This document shows positions 46,587 through 60,000 of a stretch of 64,000 nucleotides of DNA, one piece after another (positions within the stretch are counted from its first letter, which is position 1; each line of letters begins with the position of its first letter). The notes below the pieces were generated by a model. It was not told the DNA's origin. It ran no database searches and saw nothing but the letters and a program-made list of their open reading frames with translations. A program made the position numbers and the translations under genes. This DNA is from Leptasterias polaris (Eukaryota; Echinodermata; Asteroidea; Forcipulatida; Asteriidae): positions 3,000,001-3,064,000 of the forward strand of contig JAZGTN010000027.1 of the NCBI GenBank assembly GCA_037783415.1. Reading direction: 5' to 3'.

Positions 46587-46907
46587 TTAAAGGTATTATA
46601 CAGGATTGGTGAGGAAAAAAAAACATCATTATTTAATTTTAGTTTGAAAGCTGACTGATCCTGAAGTTCATACTAGAACTAATTTGTTTTCATGTTGAAT
46701 ATTTCCCTCTGAAATGAAGTCATATCTGAAAACCTAAAAAAAAAAAAAATTGCTATTTTCGGTTATTACAACCAACTGAAAATTGTGCATGGATTTTCAC
46801 TATTTTCTCCTGACTCGCACAACGGATCAAGCCAAATTTTCACATAAAACAGGAACGCTTCCTGGGACTATTTTCTCAGCTCTACCAATCCTGTATAATA
46901 CATTTAA
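46587..46907. mobile_element. TTAA-flanked MITE, 321 bp
   Basis: Left TTAAAGGTATTATACAGGAT followed by TGGT, right ACCAATCCTGTATAATACAT followed by TTAA. The inverted termini match over about 20 bp and both ends are TTAA. The left end is nearly identical to that of the element at 14351. Confidence 0.85.
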
Positions 46908-49900
46908 GTTCAGTCAGAATTTAAAAGATGGTGGTCATATGCACCATTAGTTGAAAAGTTGAGCAAGCAAAGTCACTCACAATAATTTCACCTGTAAGTG
47001 AAAGACAGAGTAGAGTGTTCAAAAGACGACCATGTCTCCCTACCTGATACTATGCATTGAGGAGTTATGTGCTTAAATATATTAATAAAACTGTGATTTG
47101 GTTAACAGTTCCATGGTATCAGAGTAATATTCACAAAAAACATTTGTTATTGTTCGGATCCCTTCAGGAACAGAGATTTGCTGGAGTTCAAAGTTTAAAG
47201 TTCCTAAATACATGTATTGTTTAATGGTGAAGGTTACAATCATGTCTACGTGGTGTTGAATATTCAAACATATTGCAAAATGTTCTTACCACCCTAGATA
47301 GTGTTTTCCCGCGTTCAGTTTTCTCAAACATCAAGTGTTGTGATAACATATTGACTTAACTTCATTCACATTTCAAAATGGAAAACTTTACGGTCAACTG
47401 TTTACATGTTTGAGCAACTGTTATTTAAAAGTGCCTTATTGTGACAACTGCCAGATCTAAACTTCATAGAAATTGTCACAGTTTTCCTAACAAAATTGCC
47501 TATCCACCTGTTATCCCCCCCCAAAGCCCCACCCCACCCCAACCCCCCCCCCCCAAAAATTAAATAACTAAAAACACACAAAAACACCAACAAAAAGCAA
47601 AGGGAGGTGAAAAATCAGAAAAATTAAGAAAGGGTAAAATGGAAGAAAAAATACTAAATCAATTTTGATGAAATAAAATTATTTGAACAAGACACAGACA
47701 TGCTTGTCAAGACTTGCCCTTATGTTAAAGTTGACAATTTTGCATCCTCTAATAGTCTACTTTAATTGTACTGAGCTGGGTCTACAAGCCAGGCACTTAG
47801 AGCAGATAATCATAAGGTCACAAATTTTAATAAACAGCACAAAGATGAGACTATATATGCTTGTTGCTTTCAACTGGACAATGAATAATATGTTAATGAA
47901 GATGGTGGGCTAGAATGTGCCATAGCATTAAACACTTAGTGAGGGAGACTGGGGAAATACTTGGGGGGGAATTGTACCTTTGAAATATAGGTAGAATAAT
48001 GAGCAGTTTTCAAAATGTTCAAAATGGCTGCTATTGCTTGTTGTTCTGCCTACATTTTTTCGAAAGACAAATCTGCCATTTTCTCAAAGACGTATTCGGA
48101 CTGTGTGCCAAATTCCATGGTGGTATCATCAAAGGCACAATTCCATCATCTACCCGCAATACTATTTGAATCTAACATGAATACTCTCAATTCACAGCGA
48201 CAGTTTTCAATTTGTCATAAAGGAAATTGCATTAATGAACTGGAACCCCAAAATGGGTAACGTGAAAGAGTCTGACATGATGATTGAAGTGCCTTGCTAT
48301 GCCCAGCTTCTATCCTTAAAATAATTGCCGTTTTCGACCACCATTATCACTTTGAATGGAAAATGCATCTTTTTTTCAGGAAGAGTAAACCTGGTCCTTA
48401 TTTCATGGCACAGTTTACTACAGAAATCTGTGCTTCTGATACCCTGTAAAGTGTGTGATGTTATGGGGCATTAGTGCAGAATGTCATGGTAAGCAGTGCC
48501 ATGACATTGGACCCTGCTAGTTTTTAATAAACATACCATACAACCAGCCTGTGAAAGTATAATCAAAATCAGTGATCATGTTTATTGTAAAAAAAGGAAG
48601 AGCAGTTTATGTTGTGTCATTCTTATATGTATATTCATGTCAGGTTGATTTTGATTAAAGTAATTGAATTAAGCAATTGTGATCTTCAAATACTTTCCCC
48701 TCTACCCTATGAGTATGGACATAATTATTTGGTACTGGTTTGGACTTAATAATCAGTATGCTTTCAGAGTTAAAAGGTTTTGTTTAGTAATCATAAATCT
48801 TGAAATTCGTCTTTAGGTTCCTTTGGAATGATGGATTTGATTGTATCCTGCCAGAGATTTCTTTTGAAGCGAAGTTGATCAGTTAGTGCCAACTGTATTC
48901 TACATGATTTACAAACTTTTGATAAATAATTAAGGTTTAAAAAAAATGTTTTGTTCAGCGCAGATCTCAAAAGCTTCAGTAATATCTTCAGTTACATTTT
49001 TGTTTCATCCTTGTACAATTTCATTCACATTTATGTATAAAATGTATACTGTTTTTTCGTTTCAATAACAACTTTTCTTTAAAACTGTATTTTTAAAAGC
49101 CTCTGGGTGATGGGATAAGAGTATTAGCCAATAAAGAAGGTCCACTGCCAAAAAACAAGGGATGAAGGAATTGAAATTTGTTTCTTAATCCCACCACGTA
49201 AATTTTATTCGAAAGAACTTTTGTTATCGAGGTTTTTGTAAATAAAATTTGCATAGATGTTTTCTTATGTAAATGTAATACCATCTAAAACTGAAGCTTT
49301 GCCTGATTTTACATTAATAAATCTGATTTGTTTTTCTTCTTTTTCTTCTTTTTCTGAACTGTGTACAGAAGGGTTTCTGCTTATAAACATTTGTTAAGTT
49401 TATTTGAAAACATTGTGATTTTTTCATTTTTGATCAGACTTCGTGTAATGCAAGATTATCAAATTTTATTTTTGAAATATGAAAATATCCCATGCATAAT
49501 TTGTCTTCCGTGTTTATTGTTTTGTTTTGTCTTGTTTTGTCTTTTGTTTGTTGGTGTGTTTGCTGTTGTGTTGTTTGGAGAGGGGGTGAATGCCCTTGAT
49601 CAGTTAGGGTTGTTGCTTTACATTGGTCCCACAATTTATTAGCTTTATGTTGTTAACAATTTAACCAATCTTATTTTGTACAAAGGTAAAGTTAAACTGG
49701 AGAACTATTGTCCATCAAATAAAAAGTTGTAAAATGGACAACCTGCTGCATAGCGGTTATAATTGCATTGATATTTCTCACTACCAACTTTTTGTGCAGA
49801 AGTGATGAATAAAATGAGAATTACTCGTCAACAAATGTAAAACTGTTTGAGATGGTGCTTTTTTTTTGTAAACTAAAGGTTTTAAGGATAACAAAAAACA

Positions 49901-50044
49901 ATTTGACCTTCATTATATGACTATGAGATAAGACGGCAAAATGTGTGGAAGATTCAGGTTATTATTTCTAGGCTATTTCCTTTAAACTTCTGGATTTTAT
50001 GAAGGTTCTTTAAGATAGTTTTTAATAAATGCAGTTAATAATTC

Positions 50045-50530
50045 TTGAAGCATGAGAAATGGTGATATGGGTGATAATGAAAGTGGTGAGACTGTTGATA
50101 GGTAGTAGCAATGAAAATTGATTTGAGATTATGATCGAGATAATGATTTGGGTACTGGTGGTGGTAAGTTGATTATAACAAGTCCGGTAATGATAATGAT
50201 AATGATTTCAGTGGTGATAGTTCAAATGACAATAATGATCATATCGATGATTACAGTGGTGGTATGATTCCATTGATAATGTTTCCTTTGATAATGATTC
50301 AAGAGGTAATGATTTTGTTGGTGACAGTGATTACAGCTGTGGTGATGATTTTTAGTGGTGATCATCACCGTGGTATGGTGATAACTATTTCAGCGGTTAG
50401 AATTCCAGTGAATATGATTACGATGTTTTTGAATAACAAGGATGCAATGGTGACAGAACTGAGAAATAATGGTGATGATGAGGTTGTGGTGGTGACCTTA
50501 CTTGTGACATATTCGTGGTGATATGGTGAT
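50045..50530. repeat. Degenerate GTGATGATAATGATT-type simple repeat
   Basis: Purine/T-rich DNA dominated by GGTGAT, GATAATGA and GTGGTGAT words with no fixed period. Its long open frames reflect low complexity. It ends at an 18-bp duplication, CCCCAATCTAACTTAACC, at 50547-50584. Confidence 0.65.
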
Positions 50531-50773
50531 AAGGTCATAATTATTGTCCCCAATCTAACTTAACCCCAATCTAACTTAACCCCAATAAAAAAGTATTCTG
50601 ATTTTTGTTTGTGATACAATTTCGTCATAATTTACAAAAAGTGCGGGTCCTTGACCAACAAAGCGTATTTAAATACCCAATATATACGTATGACGTCATT
50701 AAAGGCGTTTGCAGCTGTTTGTTGTGCGTACATAATGAATGTGTTAATATGTGATATGTACAAAACTTGGCAT

Positions 50774-50812
50774 CGGTACGTCCGTATGTACAGTACATAC
50801 GTCCGTAGGTAT
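50774..50812. repeat. Palindrome and direct repeat upstream of WDR26
   Basis: CGTATGTACAGTACATACG is a palindrome around a central A, and TACGTCCGTA occurs on both sides of it. Located about 220 bp before the WDR26 start; may lie in the promoter or 5' UTR. Confidence 0.7.
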
Positions 50813-51013
50813 ACGATTAGTGTGAACTGTGAAGCTTCAATTCTGCTGCACAAAACTGTAAACAAAACCAAGAATTACATCCGTTTTCACTTCCGCAATG
50901 TGCTAAATTCCTTTGTCTTTGGGTTGGTCGCAATACTGGCATCGTCGTCGGACTCAGACAGCGGTGGGTTGTCTCCTCCACCGGTGAAAAAACAACGCCT
51001 TTCTGCGGCCGCA

Positions 51014-54000
51014 ATGCAGGCCAATGCCACTTCAGCAGGGCCCGGCTCGACCGCAGCGGTACACAATGGAGACACTGTGCTGAACAGCAACGGGGCAAAT
51101 ATGGCCTCTGAGCCGGTCAGTAATGGCGAGGCGGCCCGTGCTGCAGGACCGTCGTCTTCCGATGGAATTGCCCGTAATCCCCGCGCCAAGCAGCTGTCCC
51201 AATGTGACAGAGACATTGTGAGACTTATTGGGCAGCATTTAAAAGAACTGGGCCTGAAGTAAGTGCCTGGTGAAACTGTGAAAACAAAGAAAACATGTCA
51301 TTGTTTTTTCATCCCTTATCTGTAATCACAGTTCATCACAACATGACATGAGTTTGCATTTTTGTAGTTTTACAATGGTCTCTATCTAACCCATCATACA
51401 TGTCAAACACAGTTGAAGAAATACATGAATTTGTTACTAACTTAACTAACAGGTGTTCTGTGTTATTTAGTTGCGATAATTGCAACTTTGTGATTGTTGT
51501 GGTTTGTCGCAATGTTATTTGTTATTCTTAATACGTCTAACAAATGTTCATAAAAGTGATGAGTGAAGGAAAGGAATATTTCAAGTGTATAAGAATTGAA
51601 AACAAACGAAGGGAATCAAAATTGATCAGGAAAGAATGGAGCACATTTCAAGGCATGAAACATCTTTGGTTTCATGAAAACACTGAACGGAAAAGATCCT
51701 GAATCCAACAGTCACTTTTGGACTTGACCAATAATAATAAATAGAATACTAGTATCTTATTTACACGTAGTATCTTATTTACCTAAATAAGATGATGCTT
51801 TTTGGTCAGAAGGAGTGAAAAGTTGGTGGTCTGATACAGCATTAAAAATGAAATATCGGGAATCTGTTTTCAACGTATTGGTTATTTCAGACTGATTGAA
51901 GGGTTTTTCTTTGGTTTAAAAATGTGGTGCATTTTTCCTGAATTGGGAAATTGTGTTTGAAGTTGAGATACGTTCGTACGCCGTATCCGAATTAGCGGCT
52001 CCTGCTACGGCTATGACTCTTGCTAAGGGTGTTGCTAAGGACGTCAATCCAGATGCAGCCTTTATAAAGGCATTACAAAGGAGTAGTCATGTGGTGTGTA
52101 TAATAAGCATACCCACTAATCACTCACTCACTCATCCTCAAAGACAGGGTTGGTCTGTTGCGCTGACCTCCACACTACTAACTAATATGCTGTCTTTATA
52201 AACAAGATGGTTAGTTTAGGTAAATGTGCTCGACCAAAATTTAATGCTTACCAAAATTTGACATCGTCACCATGGCTAGGTTTGCATGTAATTCATTTTC
52301 ATTTGATTCATTTTAGTGACAATGACATGTCGGACAAACATCTCTGCACTAGATCTAATTTATACAGGGCCCAATTTCATAAAGCCTGTCTAAGCAAAAA
52401 AACTCCCACACAGAAAAATCTTACTTGGTGGAAACGGGTAACCAGCCAAAATTCCATAACGTTTACACTGTTATGACTCGTGACCAGCTCATTTTTAAGC
52501 AGTATTTTATGCTTAACAGCTATGAAACTGGACCCAGGCTGTTAAGCACACAATTAAATTGCTTAACAAAGGAAAAAAATTCCTAAGTAGAAACAGATTA
52601 CCAGCCAAAACACCATGTAACGCATACTGTTTCTGACTGGTTCCCTGCTATTTTTTTACCGCTACGCAGAAACTTTTCATAATTCACTGCTTAACGGCTT
52701 TATAATATTAGGCCCCATTTACATGCATGTTTAAAAATGAGTCCATGTTGATTGTTGCATGGAGGTAGAAGGACTTCCTCCAGGGTCTAAATGTTTTTAC
52801 TGTTCTGTAAGTTCTAATTTGTTTTTAGAAACAGATGTGGTATCAGAATAGGAATTAATGATCCAAATTACTCTGTGCTAGGGTATGTTCTAATTGAACC
52901 CCAGATGTTTATTGAACCTAATGTGGAACATTCCACAATGAATCACATTACATTCAACCCATTGAACACCAGGTATCAGAATTTGATTTGCTGAATGATT
53001 GTATACTGGCCTGGGGCTAATTTCATAGCTCTGCTTGATGTTAGCAAATTTTTGTGCTAGCTATAGCAGAAATATTTTCCCTAAGCATTTAAAGCGTATT
53101 TCACAGGTTAGCAAGAAAATTAGGCGGACAGATTGCGCATTCACCATGGATTTGCATTGTTAGTTGTTACATCATTCATTTTCATACAGTAGGCACCGGA
53201 ATGTAAGCATACCTTCTCGTGTGCTTTCGGTTAGCAGCGCTATGAAATGGAAACACATGTACAGTAAGCACAAAATCAGCTAAAGCAACTTTATGAAATT
53301 GGCCCCTGATATGTTGGAATTTGTTGCTGTCAACAGAGTCAACTTAAAATCAAGTCAAGGAAATCATTCCGAAAACCAGAATTCTGATTACTTTGGTCAA
53401 AGTAGGGTTTCATCTCAAAACAAGTTCAGCTGTTATTTTCTAAATTCTTGATTTTCGTGGTTATTATGAATGTAAAATTTCATTTTATACCAGTGTACAT
53501 GTAGTACCTTGCCTATCGGAAAATGCCCTGGAATGGACAGGATCATTTTTTTTTTTACAAAGTGACATGGTCCATGGAGGTAGAATTCTACCTCCATGCA
53601 TGGTCTATACTGTGGCCCATTTGTGGCATTTGTGGCTAATTATACGAGAAGGGGGTCAACGGTTATTTTCCTAAACAAAGGGTGTATGTGACTTCATCGA
53701 GTTGGAATGATCAGAGACTGCTCTGACTCCTAAGGTGGGACTTACTCTTCTAGATCACTGCACTAGATTACTAATTATGTCTGTACCTAAGAATTAAAAT
53801 TGTTGTTCCATCTTGATTGTCTGACATAACCTTCAAATGGCCATGTTAGCCTTGGGCACTTTGGGATCTGTTTTGTACACTATTTTGTTTCAATCACATG
53901 TTAAAGCAATGTACATGGGAGCCATGGGTTTCCAAAAATGTTTGATTATGTGCAAGTCTTCCATGAGCTACACAGAAATGATCCTTGTTAAACATTATAC

Positions 54001-57000
54001 TTTGTGTTTTTAACCATACAGCCAGACAGTGGAGCAGCTTATGCTGGAGTCAGATTGCAGGCTGGAAGATCCATCTGCTTCGAAGTTCCGTTCCCATGTC
54101 ATGGCTGGAGAGTTTAACAAGGTATGGAGAAGGGCTTGCCCAACCTCATTCTCATGGGTGATCGATCTCACTGCCCATGGTAGCGAGGCTGTGAGTTGCC
54201 CAACCTCAATCCCATGGGTGATAGATCTCACTGCCCATGGTTGCGAGGCTGGGGCTTACCCAACCTCATTCTCATTGGGTGATCGGTCTCGTGCCCATGG
54301 TAGCGAGGCTGCGGCTTGCCCAACCTCTTTCTCATGGGTGATCGATCTCACTGCCCATGGTAGCGAGGCTGTGAGTTGCCCAACCTCATTCCCATGGGTG
54401 ATTGATCTCACTGCCCATGGTATAGCCGGGCTAGGGTTTGCCCTAGCCAGCAGGACAAGCCATTGGGCCACCTAGCTTATTAGTTCAATGGTCCACCAGC
54501 TGTTTCACTTGTTCTTTTTAAAATTGTATGTTGAGATTCATTTAGTGTCATTGTATGGTAGTTGTAATCTGAAGAAATATAAACTCTTTTAGTTTAATAA
54601 GCAGTGGGAAGCAATAAACTAACAATCTGGACCTCTTCACTGAGAACTAAGTTTTGACCAATCCTTGGGTGTTTTTGCTTGTTAGATGAATTTTATAAAG
54701 CACTGGAGTTTTAAAAGTTTTGAGCGCCAAATGTCAAGAAGCTCTTACCTGTGAGCAATTTCTGTGCTAGTTTCATACAGAAACATGTGTATTTGTAAGC
54801 TTTAAGTTTGTACACAAACAAGATGATTCATTTTGACCAGGCCTGATACTTTACAGAGGCACAGGGGGCAATATGCCCCTGGTCATTGCTTTGGTGCCCA
54901 TTGATTTATTCCAACAGAAATTCTATTTTTCCGCCTTGCCTTTACATTTACAATAATGAAGTATCGGGCCTGCTGGGCCATCTCATCTTCACTTGTATGT
55001 GTTCAGAGAGGATTTGCATTGTTGCATCATGGGCATACTTACAGTACAAGACGTGCCTACAAGTTAGCATTAGTTAGCTTTCACTAAGTAGCAATTTAAT
55101 GAGATAGAGATTGCGTTAAGGGCCGCTTCATAATGCCTCAAGGCTTTATAAAATAGACCCCTGGCTCATGGTAGGCTCTTGTATGTTGTAACTGAGGTAT
55201 ATTTCATCAATGCAAATTTGTCTTCTTTTTTTGGATCAGGCTGAAGAAGATTTAGAGGAGCTGAAACCCCAGATGTCTTGCCCGCAAAGTCTAATGGTAA
55301 GAACTGAGTGTTAATGTATCTCATTGTTTTGTTTTACCCATTTAGCATTTTCTCGGTGCATTTTAAGTAAATATCCATAGGAAAATCTGATGGAAATGGA
55401 ACCCAAGACCCCAGAAAACCTGGTGCGTATCAGACGTTTGTGCCAGGGTAACCCTAAATAATATTTGTTATTCCTGATTAGGATTACTTCAGTAGTTCTT
55501 GCCTTATCTTTGTAAATGATTGTTATGTACATTTGTAAGAGAGGGTATTTACCAGGCACTTAATGAATGAGCGACCCCCCGTGGGACAATGTAGAAGGGC
55601 AAAGCTTTCTGAGATGCCATGTAAGCTATCAACGCCTCCTGAATGTGTCTCGCTTTATTGCCTCAAGTAGAAGAAATGTTATGAGTAGAGAGTCATTTGT
55701 ACTAGTGATGCTCGCTGTCTTTTGAATAGATGAAGGGTTTGGGATCACATTATGTAGACACTATCTCATGAAATTGTGTTTGACCCCGGGCACACACTTC
55801 GAATGATTTACACTTACGAAGGTATCACTAAAAATAATTTTGTCAATACATACTCGACTGTGAGCCCAATAAACTCTGTGATTGAATACAGACTAGGTGT
55901 GCATGGTTTTTATGTATTGTAAATCTTTTGCTGGTATTTCTGTGTATATTCCAATGTACACGCAAGTTAAACTCAATTTAAATTACAACGATGTAATCTG
56001 AAATTTGTTCCGGAGCGTTTATATAAAATCTGTAACTCTTTTCATATTTTGTATTTGTCTCATGTCTGTAATTTATGGTGGCTTGACTGGATGTGGTAAC
56101 TAGTCATGCTAGTGTGTAACATTAAAATGAGTATGCAAGATTGTTGACTATCAAAAGACAAAAATGGATTCCTCCAGAGAAATGTATCCTGTCTGAAATA
56201 CAAGTTAGCATTAGTTAGCTTTCACTAAGTAGCGATTTAATGAGATAGAGATTGCGTTAAGGGCCGCTTCATAATGCCTCAAGGCAATAGTAATTGAACA
56301 CCCACAAAATCAATATTGCGTAAAGCCCAAAGCGAATTAATATACAAAACATCCTTTGTTGTTTTCACTAAAACGTGACCAACCAATTCAAAGACACGTT
56401 CACAGGTTAAGTGTATGATTTATGTGTTTAATAAAACTAGAAGATTGAAATTTATTTTCCCCAAATCAATGATGTACATTTTCGTGTTTTTTTGTTTTTC
56501 TTCACTAAAAGGGAATCACAAAATTTCATTTTTTGTACTGGTTGGTCATTTGAATACCTTTAAAATCTGTAGGCTGGAAATGGATTTACCAAGAGCTAAG
56601 ATTGATCTTTACTGTGTCTTAATCTTAGTTGCTAAGCAAGGTGTGATGTGGCAATAGAAATTACTATATAGTGATATTGGCAACTCATCTTAAAGGACAA
56701 ATCTTTATGCTTTGTGAATTCGAGCCCAGAGCCCAATAATGTGTACTGTATTGGTAATTTTCCTCTTAGTTTATGCTGTCATAAACTTAAAAGAAGCAAG
56801 GGGAAAAAACCACTAGAACTGTAAATCATTTGAACCAAGCCAACTTCCTAGCAGAAATTAACATGTAATTTGCACCTGATTGGCCGTTGAGTAGGATACA
56901 TTGGCAGAGTGACATGGTCTAATCTGTTATAATGTGCCAGGATGTCCATGATGGGTGGTAAAATGTAACTGTATGGAGTGATGCATTTCCTCATCATTTC

Positions 57001-60000
57001 CTCTGTTTCTATCCAGCCATAGGTGTTTAAGCAGAAAATACTGCTCAGCAAATGTTTCTCCTATTAAAACAAGAAATGAGTGGGGCACCAGTCACAACAA
57101 TGTCAACTTTATGGAATTTTGGCTGGTACAAATAACCTGTTTCTACCAAGCAATATTTTTCTGTACTTAGCAAGTTTTTGTGCTTACATGTACATGCTTT
57201 ATGAAATTGGGCCCACACTTACTAGTGTTGTGAAATTGCAGTGTTTTTTTTACCCAATGGGTTGATGATTATAGATTTATAGATAATTGATAACTATCCT
57301 TACCCATGAAATGTGATAACTACATTCATGCATGCGTACAGACACTATTGGTTGGCAAATCCCATAGAGTTGTGCACTAGGAAGACACACAAACTCATAC
57401 AACCATCCCCATACAAAAATGCATGATTTTCTCTCACTTTGCCAACAAGTGGTGTTAGTGTGGACGTGTGATGCGCAATTTACATATTTCATGGGGAAGG
57501 CTAATTATCAATCATCTTTGTACATTTATGTTCAATGCAGCTAATGACTTCAGGCACACCATGTCACACCTGCTATGTCATTTATGAACATACCATCGTT
57601 GTTATGTACTTACATAAAATAATATACTATCATTAGCTGTGAAAAATTAAACCCACAGCTACTTGTATAAGCAAGGCTTTGTACACAAGACACTGCCTTC
57701 AAGGTATGGGTGTATGGATCCTCTTTGGTCAAGGGGGCAGAGGTGTTGATTTGCTCAAAATTGTATACAGATAAAAGTATAAGTACCACTTTCTTATACC
57801 GGGTAAAAGTCTCTTTTGCTTTCCTTGGCAAATGTTTTTCTTCTTACTGTGTTCAAATTTTTTGTACTGTAGTGTTATGCCCAAATTTGAGAGGACAAAC
57901 TTGCATACAATTAAATAAATAAATAAATAAATAAATAAAAACTTAAAAACAAAATTCTCTCTTTCTCTCTCAACAGAAGATGAAGTTCTTGCTTCTGGAG
58001 CAGAAATACTTGGAGTATCTTGAGGAGACTAAAATATTAGAAGCTTTACAGTGTCTACGCCAAGAGCTAACTCCGCTCAAGTTCAATACAGATAGAGTTC
58101 ATGTACTCAGTGGGTAAGTGTCATTTCATTTGCCCATGTTCCTTCTGGCATTATTTAATCAGTTGTTTTATAGAACTAACTTGTGTAAATAGACACAGTG
58201 CTTACATAGTAAAGAAATTGCTAGATACATGTATATGTTGGGGCAATATTTGAAATGATTAAATATGATTCTTGCTTTTCAGTAGGATTGAATACATTGT
58301 ATGTTGCACATTATGCAATGTAAATAAACTAATCTGCTCTTTTCCGGGTCACCATGTCTTTAAAAAGATCTTTACATTGTTAACCCATAAGTATAAGTTC
58401 CAATTTATCATTGTTTTTTTAAATAGATTTTTGATGTGTACGAGTAATGATGAGCTACATAGGAGGGCCGACTGGGCTGGTAAGGGTCAAGCATCGAGGA
58501 TTAAACTGATGGAACAGCTACAAGGTAAGAACGGTCTTGGAGATTGGAATCTTGTCGGTAATTCAGGACTCAAATAACCAACTGGACCACTGGCCAGAGT
58601 CCAGTCATTTTAGCCCTCGGCCAGTATCTCCTTAATAACAGGACAAGTCCTGCAGTCTGGTTTTATTCAAAATACTTATAGCTGTATACTTCAGCTGTTC
58701 AATATCAAACCACCACCTAAAAGTTTAGCAAATATATACAAGAACAAAATATTTCACTTGTTATAAAAATACCAAAGAGACTTTCTATGGAGCACTTTCA
58801 GACATGATTTGTGAAGTGAATTTGACTCTTAACCTCCCTTGTACCTACAGCTTTCTTGCCTCCATCAGTGATGCTACCCCCTAGACGGTTATACACCCTC
58901 CTCAGTCAGGCAGTAGAGCTACAGAAGCACCGCTGTCCATATCATAACACCTCTATCAAGAATGATGATTCTCTTCAAACAGTCTCACTACTGCATGATC
59001 ATATATGCAGTCGGTAAGTTCCCCTAGGGGCGGATCCAGGGCATTCCTCGCTGAGAGGGGCTTAGATGCATTTGCTATGTATCATTTCAATGATACTCAA
59101 AGAGTACTAAAGATATCTCTAATTGCTGAAATTATAATAAGGATAATTATTATGACATTCATTTATTTATTGAGCTGATGGATTCTGGAGTATGAACACT
59201 ATTAAACTGTTACTGGGCCATTTATTGTTTACCTCAAACCATCTCAACTCCCTTGGGAGTATACAGCCTGTGCATCAAGGCAGCGCATCAAGATATCAAC
59301 TGCATGGCAGTCTCTGCCCTTACAGTTACCTATTTACTCCTGGGTGAAGCAAAGCAATAACGGAAGTGGCGTGCTTAAGGACACAAGTGTCATGACATCA
59401 GCGTGTTGTGGCCAAGCGGTCAAGCACAGTGGACTTTGGTGTTTCTGACCAGCAGAGTGTGGGTTCAAGTCCCGGTCTTAACACTTGTGTCCTTAAGCAA
59501 GACACTTGATCATTATTGCTTTGTCCTTCAGATGGGGCAAAAAGCCGTTGGCCCTGCTTGTTGTGCAATGCACGTAGAAGAACCCATTACACTTATCATT
59601 AAGAGAAGGGGTTTGCCCCAGTCTTTTCACTGGTATGGTTGCATGCAGATTGCGCCACCACAACTTGTAAACCGTTACATGGTGCTATGTAAATAAATGG
59701 GTCTTATATTTTGAACACAGCTTCGCATACCTTGTTGAAAAAATAATGATCTCTTTGAGACTCCCTTGGGTGATAAAGCATGATATAGGAACATGGTATT
59801 ATTATTGGGTGATAAAGCATGATATAGGAACATGGTATTATTATTTTATTATGACTGGGATTCAAATCCAAATTTTTCTGACTAAAGCTATCAGAACTTG
59901 AGTTTTGTGTCTGTCATGACACTCTACATCTAAGTTCTTAACTTAAACATTTCTCTGTTATTTTGTTGTTTTTATCAGAAACCAGTTCCCATCTAAGGCC

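Larger units (their letters stand above)
45051..51013. other. Intergenic region between WDR43 and WDR26
   Basis: About 6 kb with no supportable gene. AATAAA at 45423-45428 is a possible WDR43 poly(A) signal. Two MITEs, a 23-base C run, a C-rich stretch at 47513-47555, a MITE fragment at 48515-48600, T/G-rich DNA near 49500, degenerate GATGAT-type DNA at 50045-50530 and a 19-bp palindrome near 50790 are present. Open frames here are short and repeat-driven. Confidence 0.55.

Noticed and set aside
50264..50521. Hydrophobic small protein in low-complexity DNA
   Set aside because: The frame is created by GATGAT/GTGAT-type simple sequence, and the opposite strand is open too.
54029..54475. A separate gene encoded by the 148-aa frame
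   Set aside because: Its first third is WDR26 exon 2 and the rest is a 60-bp minisatellite read through the intron.
55058..56285. 87-bp repeats as LTRs of a solo element
   Set aside because: The interval contains a conserved WDR26 exon and no retroelement genes, primer-binding site or polypurine tract; a local duplication is more likely.
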